A stretch of 64,000 nt of DNA from Adiantum capillus-veneris (Eukaryota; Streptophyta; Polypodiopsida; Polypodiales; Pteridaceae), in contig CM043945.1 of assembly GCA_014529385.2 (NCBI GenBank), forward strand, positions 1,769,312 through 1,833,311. Direction: 5' to 3'. A program made the translations under genes and the position numbers. Shown here in pieces: positions 57,770 through 64,000 of the stretch; position 1 is the stretch's first letter, and every line of letters starts with the position of its first letter. Below the pieces are notes generated by a model, which made no database searches, was not told the DNA's origin, and saw only the letters and a list, made by a program, of their open reading frames with translations.

Positions 57770-60368
57770 TCACGGTAGTGGTTCTTGAACATTGCCTAGC
57801 CTGTTCAGGTGAAGATAAGCATCTGTGCCTACATACAAAACAAGGTTATTCACAACTATCAGTCCAACTTCATGACTTGGAAGCACCATGTGCATGGTGC
57901 ATTGCAAAAAATGAAATAAGCAAAACAGAAACATTCAAGCACATGCCTACCCGCCCATAAATTTTGGCACAAATTCCATTACTGGAGTTCAGTGGGAAAG
58001 AAATTGCATACCTCTGTCTCTCTCTGTGCGTGCAATTTTCATGCTACATCCATGCATGAGCATGTGTTGGCACGTAAAGACTTGAAGGCTTCTATGAACC
58101 AAGAATCAAAGCATCCCCTCTTCCATTTTGTACTGAAGAACAAATGTCAAGTCACTCCCAAGGCTGAACAACTTTCTTGGATGCATAGCAAAGACACAGC
58201 AAGCTACTACCAGATCTCTGCTTTCATTGTTTGTAATTGATGCACACAAGCAACAATGTCCCAGCACACCTGCTAGACTTGCTCTCCACCATTCAAAGCC
58301 ATGAACTAGATCCTCCGTGCCAGACCAGTCCTCTTATCAGGAAGCCCCTCTCTTTTTTTATCCATCCCTCTCTAACCATGGCCCAGAAATCATTACACAG
58401 TAAATTGTGAACACTCGGTGTGATCCTGGAGTTCTGTAAGGCCACCCTACTGCAGTATCCAGCAGAACTTGAAAGGCCCTCATAACTACACCCTGCTGAA
58501 GTATTGAAAAAGAGTGCCCCTCTCTTGCTACATCTCTCTGCTTTCTCCCGAGTCCACAGACCAAAAAAAAGGCTTCAACTGTAGTTGAAACCAATGCATG
58601 CCCTTGCCTTGATATCCCAGATTAAGCCTTTGAAAGTGGAATATGGACAGCAGTAAGACCACCATATATCTACCACCTATAAGAGCAAGGTTATCCAATA
58701 CCTCCCTCGACCCTTGCCATGCTAGCCCAGTGAGCTACACTGATCAGTTCTTTCCTGCAATAAGCACTTCCACCCCTTGAGCGACTGCCACCTGAATCTG
58801 GCAGCTCCACAATAACTTCCCAGCCAACATTGACACACACCCCATACCCAAAGCTTAATGTAAAATAGCCACAAGATGGGGATTTCTAGGGTCCTAACTT
58901 ACAGTCAACCAGAAGATAGTAAAATCATGATGTAACCTATGTAATATTGATGAGAGGCTGAGGTCCAGCCCACCCATGCACTATGGCTTCACTAACATTC
59001 ACCCGGGCCCCGGTAATAATGTTGAACTACAAAGCAGACACGGATTTGGAAAAACAACAAAAATGCATGTCCTACACCAAGACTTACTCTCGGGAAAAGA
59101 AACAATAACAAAACAATGTACAAACATATGAACCAATTGTAAATCTTGTAATTACCATAGCCTTCCATAGATATAACCTGTAAATCCCCTCCAAAATACT
59201 TTGCATAAAGTTTACTTATTGGAAGACCATAACCATATCCTGCCATTACTGGGGGCATTTCTAGCAGCTGCTGCTTGTCATCTGAAACGGGACTTTTTGC
59301 AGTACTGTACAGGTATGTCCAAATCTTGGAAATGCCGCTTCTCGGGATTCCACCACCCTCATCAGAGATCTGCAACAGGAGTGAAATGAAAAAATCAGGC
59401 TCTGACTTCATATTTGCAAAGCACAAACATCTCTTTAGTCTACCTTGATAGTAACATCCTCAAGACCATCAGCGACTACGACCCTTATTGGAGGTGAATC
59501 TTGCTCCGTATTGCTGAACCGTTCTTCGACAGCTCGAAGTGAGTTTTTCACGAGTTCAAACACCATCTGATGCAAGTGAGTTGGAACATACCTATGATAC
59601 ATAAGACCCCACATTCATTTCAATACAACGGATACATTGCAGTTGAACAATTTTTAGCCCATGATTCTGTCAAAAAGAAGGATATAATGCAGTTGGAAAA
59701 ATTCTAGCCCATGATTCCATCAAAAAACACACACACAAACTTACGCAAATGTGAAACTTGGATCTCCATACACATGCACCTCTGGAGAACCCCCGTATGT
59801 GCGCATACAAGCAGATCGAGCATCATCAATTGCCAGCTGAGCAACCTCAACAGGGGATACACGAGTGCATATAAGACCAATAAAGCCTGGCGGCGGATTA
59901 GGTCGATGCAGAGCAACATGCTGACCTGAAAGGCACAGAACGCAACACATGTGAGTTATCAGTACTGACATATAGATTGCCAACAAGTTTGCAGCCCCAA
60001 AAATATTTTGTTACGTGATCATGACTAAACCGAGCTCGGAGTTGACCTTGAGAAAGTATAAGTTAATTTCACAAACTGAAATTTTTTATTAAAAAGCTCG
60101 AATACATACCTATAAGCATCCGTATTCCTATTCGAGACATGTAGAACCGATCAAGGAATTGATGGATCTCTGGCAGTTCATTTAAACCCACCTTTTTACC
60201 TAAGTCTTCTTTGAGCTCTTGAACACCCAAAGCCATTGTTGGCATAACATCATTGTGACGCATTTTAACTCTTTGTATAAGATCTGTAAACTTAAGTTCG
60301 TCCTCATTATCCATGATGTCAGGAAAACTGCGTAAGTCTCGAAAAGAATCAACATACCAATCACGCAC
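57770..60368 (-). CDS. PDK: Mitochondrial pyruvate dehydrogenase kinase, C-terminal exons
   Basis: PDK phosphorylates E1-alpha of the mitochondrial pyruvate dehydrogenase complex and switches it off. Five exons on minus splice in phase: 60368-60110 (VRDWYVDSFRDLRSFPDI ... HQFLDRFYMSRIGIRMLI), 59925-59745 (QHVALHRPNPPPGFIGL ... GDPSFTF), 59591-59444 (YVPTHLHQM ... VVADGLEDVTIK), 59369-59156 (ISDEGGGIPRSGISKIWTYL ... MAGYGYGLPISKLYAKYFGG) and 57828-57770 (TDAYLHLNRLG ... QEPLP, TGA). The GHKL ATPase N box lies in the third exon; the G1 (DEGGG) and G2 (GYGYGLP) boxes are intact and all visible introns are GT-AG. No stop or shift was found, so the gene looks functional here. The N-terminal exons (about 80 residues in the family) were not found before the LTR at 61352. 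The 1.3-kb last intron is the longest. Confidence 0.9.
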
Positions 60369-61123
60369 CTGGAACCAGATCAAAACTCCTCAGAAGTGCT
60401 CAACCCATGATTTAGTACAATGCACTAGCTTGAGTCTAAGACAATTATTATTAACTGTTCGAATCTTGTATTTATGCAACCTTACTGTTTAGCGAGCCCT
60501 AAATAATAGCTGCACTCTCTTATGGACACAGCAGATAAAGGTTGATAAGACTCTATTACAATGACCTTGTTGGCCTCCCTAATGCACAACCTACATTTTC
60601 CATAAAGAGGCAACTAGCAAAGGACGTGTAGCAGTACCCTTTATAACATTCACCCTCACATCTACACCAACAACTAGCACACGATCACAAGCATATGAGA
60701 AGCCAAGTGCATAATAGACACAATCACAGAAATCTTTAAAACTTCAGTTCAGCTACACACACAAACTCACATTATTACTTCAGGATCAATTCGATCAGCA
60801 AGTCCTTGCGATTTCAATGGAGCAGACCTTGTATTAACTTTACCTCAGCCACACATGGGGGCTTCACTTAAGTTTTTGGTCTGGCATGGCAGCTATAGAG
60901 CTGATGTGCTAGGTGCTTGTATCCAATTCATTGTAGGCTCGTTTTTCCATGGTTGTAAAGCCAAGGTTCGAGGAGATACATCCACATCCATTTGAGTTCT
61001 ATACACAGCCACATCAGATGGGGCTTTTTCAATTGCTCCTGCTCTGTAATCAGTTTTTGTACTTTCCCTCAGAATCAGCACCATTGGGCGTTGTGAGGGA
61101 TTTTCAAGTAATAGAGATCAGTG
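60369..61123 (-). other. Upstream intron or 5' region of PDK
   Basis: Expected to hold the next PDK exon. A 49-bp candidate (60779-60827, minus; SAPLKSQGLADRIDPE) has a GT donor and AG acceptor and fits the 'LP..L.D.P.V' stretch that precedes VRDWY in the family, but one residue or more is missing. Not annotated as an exon. Confidence 0.3.
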
Positions 61124-61126
61124 CAC

Positions 61127-61180
<54 letters not shown>
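61124..61180. repeat. (GA)n microsatellite
   Basis: About 28 GA units between the PDK exons and the LTR. Confidence 0.95.
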
Positions 61181-61183
<3 letters not shown>

Positions 61184-61351
61184 AATGAAATGTTATATTA
61201 ATGTCCTCAAGAGGCCAAAATGACCTATGAGACCAAAAAGTTACAATTGGTGAATCTGATATAGTGTCCGAGTACAGAAAGTACAAAAAGCTGAAAAAAC
61301 TGAAGCTGAAACAAAATAGGTGGGGAGGGGTGACGGGGTGAGGGCTAATAT

Positions 61352-62560
61352 TGTCACGTGACACATCCCAACCCTATGTGTCCGTGGACAAGCTACACCA
61401 TAGCAGGGTTCAGTCAGTCCGTCAGTCTAGATTTAGCAGTGATCTGGCACTTTTGTGAGTCTATTCGTAGACCATGCATGCCCAGTCACTTAGCATAGAT
61501 GCATATCCTCCGGTTGCACACAGCATGATCATCGGAATTCCCATTAGAATCCATTAGCATCAGTTAGGGGAATTTTCCAGTGCATTTAACCTATTTTCCT
61601 ATTTTTGGTTATTTTCACTTATTATTTTTAAGTGACTTTCCAACAAAAGTAGGTAGGGCAATTTTGCTAAGTTAATATATAAGCAAACCCAAGTTAGCAC
61701 TTTCTGGCAGAAGAGGCAGCAGGAGCTTCCCGCTCAACAAGAAACTTCTCAGCAGTACCCTTCAAGGACCCCTAGCGTTTTCTGTTCCCAGCAGCACCCA
61801 CTCATTTCCCTTGGCGTTTCCACAGCAGGCCATCGCCATCAACCACTCAGCATCCTAGCGACAGCAAAATCTCAGGATCGCCATCAGATGTCCAACATTC
61901 CTAGCGTTTTCCCAACACAGCCCCATCAGCATTTTTGCTTTGAAGATGCAGATCAGCCTAGCGTTTTGGCAAGAGACAGATCCAGCCAGCATTTTTGCTT
62001 TGAAGATGCAGATCAGCCTAGCGTTTTGGCAAGAGACAGATCCAGCCAGCGTTTTTGATTCTCAGCCCAAACCGGCAGCAGTTACACACAGTTTTTAGCC
62101 TTAGACACAGTAGCAGATCAGTCCCAGATTGGTTGCAGATGTTCCCCCATTTTCAGCCATAAAAACGCAGCCAAAACAGTCATTTTCAGCCACCGAAATT
62201 CAGCGATTAGAAGATCTCAGATTTCAGCCATCAAGTCGTCGTCGTCATCGGCATAGTCCCATTGCATCAGTCCATTGCATATGCGTTGTACACCTTTGTG
62301 CAATCAAAGTAGACCGCTCTCGCCGACGAGAGTGGGGCCTTCGGAGGAGGGTTTTACAACTCTCGGGTGGCGTATCTCTTCTCTCTCCTTCTCTCAATCT
62401 CATTCACTTGCACGCACAATATCCACTCACTTTGTTCGTGATCATAGCACTCTCCATAAAGACGGAAGGCTCTCTCCTTCCCTAAGAACTAAAAGGAACC
62501 TTGAGCAATAAAGATCACTAATCTTGAGAAAATACAACATTCATTCCGCTGCACCTTACA
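61352..62560 (+). repeat. 5' LTR (1209 bp)
   Basis: From TGTCACGTGACAC to GCACCTTACA. Contains a tandem pair of 63-bp units (about 61930-62050: GCATTTTTGCTTTGAAGATG ... AGAGACAGATCCAGCCA) and many CCTAGCGTTTT words. TATATAAGC at about 61675 is a possible TATA box. Confidence 0.87.
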
Positions 62561-62561
62561 T

Positions 62562-62573
62562 TGGTATCAGAGC
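62562..62573 (+). other. Primer-binding site, tRNA-iMet type
   Basis: TGGTATCAGAGC one base after the LTR end. Confidence 0.92.
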
Positions 62574-62919
62574 TTTGGAAGTGTTTTGCATTACTCAAGG
62601 AAAGAACCACAAGAAATTTTTTTTTGCTTGTTGCGATCGCACGAACCCAAGTTTACTTGGGCGTGGCGATTCCTAATCGTGTTTTGTTGAAGAGTGACAG
62701 GAATCCCAAGAAAGAAGGGCTTGTCCAGCCTCCCCTCGTGTCTCTTTTCACTCATTGAGAGCGGACCATGCACTTAGCGGCCGGCCAATCGATGTGAGGT
62801 AGGAAAAAGCAACCTTGGTGTGAGCGCAAGGCCGCCAAGGGGTGCGGGTGCGCCCGCAGAAAGGAGTAGAACTCGGGTGAAGAGAAGATCCTTCTCCAAT
62901 GCGATTTGCAAGCAAAAGA

Positions 62920-63035
62920 AAACCTCAAGAACCCAAGAACCCAAGACCCTCAACACTCAAGGACCTCAAGAACCCAAGATTCTCACGAATCAAGGACCTC
63001 AAGAACCTCAAGCACCCAAGTTCTTCGCGAGCTTA
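62920..63035 (+). repeat. Short tandem repeats in the gag leader
   Basis: At least five copies of CTCAAGAACCCAAG-type words (14-17 bp, some CTCAAGGAC) between primer site and gag. An open frame across them is not the gag frame. Confidence 0.7.
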
Positions 63036-63055
63036 AGACCCCAAGATCATAGTGC

Positions 63056-64000
63056 ATGGTCGTCACCCGAAGCGGAATGGATACTTCGCATACAGGTGAT
63101 GAGCATGAGAGAGGCGATGAAGATTCGTCCCCACCCGGAGATGATTTCTTCAACCCTCCCCCTTCGCCATCTACACCACAAAGTGCACCAGACCCTATGG
63201 AGGCAATGATGAAGCAGATGATAGCCATGATGGATAGACAGGAAGACAAGCGCCTTGCTTTAGAACGCGAGCGCGACGCAAGAAAAGAAAGAAAAGAACT
63301 AAGGAAGGAAGACGCGGCAGCACGAAACGTAGCACTGGAGGCCGATCGTGCCGCTCATAGATTGGCTTTGGAGGCCGAGCGTGAAGCTCGACAAGAGATA
63401 CACACTCAAGAATTGATTGCCCAAGTCCTAGCCTCGAAGACCGAACCACCCAAAGATCGTGGGAGTTCGTCAAGTGGTGCAAGCCACGAGGCGGATTCCA
63501 ACCATCCAGTTACATAAAAGTTGATTTTCAATAAGTATGACGATAAGATGGATGCTACAGTTATTCGTTCTTGGTTGCATCAATTTAATGCTTATTTTGC
63601 GACAACTAAGAAGACAGGAAATAGCAAAGTTTTGACGACAGCTATGTACCTTGCTGGTGATGCCATAAATTGGTACCAGGCATGGCAAGAGGCACAGCTA
63701 GCCGCGCACCTAAAGGCAGCCGACGATTTCACTCCCCTCTCTTTTAGTTGGGCTGATTTCCAAGACAAGCTCAAGGCGCGGTTTATGCCACCTCAGTACC
63801 TCGCACGATTAAAGGACGATTGGCGCGCTCTCAAGCAAAATGGTATGCCAGTCATGTCTTTTTCTAATCGTGTTTTGCAGCTAGGTACCCAATTACGCAT
63901 GTCGAATGATGAGCGCAAAGAGGCTTTTCTCTTTGGATTGGACGAGTATATCAAGTACGATGTCGAGGTACTCGATCCAATCGATCTCAACAAGGCGGTA
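63056..64000 (+). CDS. Gag polyprotein, N-terminal part (one internal stop, cut by window end)
   Basis: Starts at ATG 63056 (MVVTRSGMDTSHTGDEHE). An acidic/Pro-rich N-terminus leads into a strongly predicted coiled coil (LALERERDARKERKELRKED ... AAHRLALEAEREARQEIH). TAA at 63515 interrupts the frame, which then continues unchanged into the capsid: KYDDKMDATVIRSWLHQFN, AMYLAGDAINWYQAW, SWADFQDKLKARFMP, MPVMSFSNRVLQL and RKEAFLFGLDEYI. The order matches Retrotrans_gag. With a single stop this is the least decayed gag here. It could be a sequencing error or a recent mutation. Confidence 0.85.

Larger units (their letters stand above)
61352..64000 (+). mobile_element. Ty3/gypsy element entering the window at its right edge
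   Basis: LTR, primer site, leader and gag in order; pol would lie beyond 64000. It belongs to the family of the solo LTR at 12925-14124. Left flank is AATAT; the right flank is outside the window. If the PDK N-terminus lies beyond it, the element sits inside the PDK gene. Confidence 0.85.

Noticed and set aside
60893-61084. 63-codon minus frame upstream of PDK
   Set aside because: Position suggested a PDK N-terminal exon, but the sequence (VAVYRTQMDVDVSPRTLAL) has none of the family's conserved residues.

Overview
The window looks like nuclear DNA of a land plant with a large, repeat-rich genome. The evidence is: one clear plant-type housekeeping gene with short GT-AG introns (mitochondrial pyruvate dehydrogenase kinase, minus strand, 57770-60368); LTR retrotransposons of the plant chromovirus, Tat/Athila-like and Ty1/copia types; primer sites matching plant initiator tRNA-Met; and long GA/CT, AC and AT microsatellites. 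A non-seed plant (fern or lycophyte) is possible, but the sequence alone does not settle this.

Layout. 1-890: LINE fragments, namely the end of an endonuclease domain on minus and an ORF1-like piece on plus. 894-12689: a gag-relic LTR element of the LARD type. A complete chromovirus (3578-12256, two LTRs of 1468 bp each) is inserted in its 3' LTR. 12925-14124: a solo LTR on minus, from the same family as the element that enters the window at its right edge. 15075-15500: three well-spliced exons of a gene I do not recognise. 20211-21447: a broken FCP1-like (HAD) phosphatase gene on minus. 21559-26431: a decayed gypsy gag-PR-RT on plus, meeting the tail of a chromovirus on minus. 26870-38470: an unusual LTR element ('element X', minus) with a long reading frame of unknown type. 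38496-41490: a minus-strand gypsy pol in which the aspartic protease lies after the integrase. 41500-43250: gypsy relic, plus. 43383-46496: an internally deleted copia element that carries a near-perfect 351-bp palindrome. 46501-52870: a copia relic on plus, split by another copia element on minus. 57770-60368: the PDK gene. 61352-64000: LTR, primer site and gag of a further gypsy element, cut by the window end.

The main cross-cutting signal is how the coding sequences are broken. In several unrelated elements the reading frame is otherwise continuous, and the premature stops are almost all TAG, usually where CAG (Gln) fits the family. The chromovirus has 7 of 7 and the N-terminal half of the element X ORF has 4 of 4. 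This is what C-to-T decay at methylated CHG sites would produce. A recoded or read-through amber codon is the alternative.

The genes do not form a shared pathway. The window is a nest of transposons around one real gene and two gene relics. All stop, frame and repeat calls were made by eye from the sequence; no database search was run.
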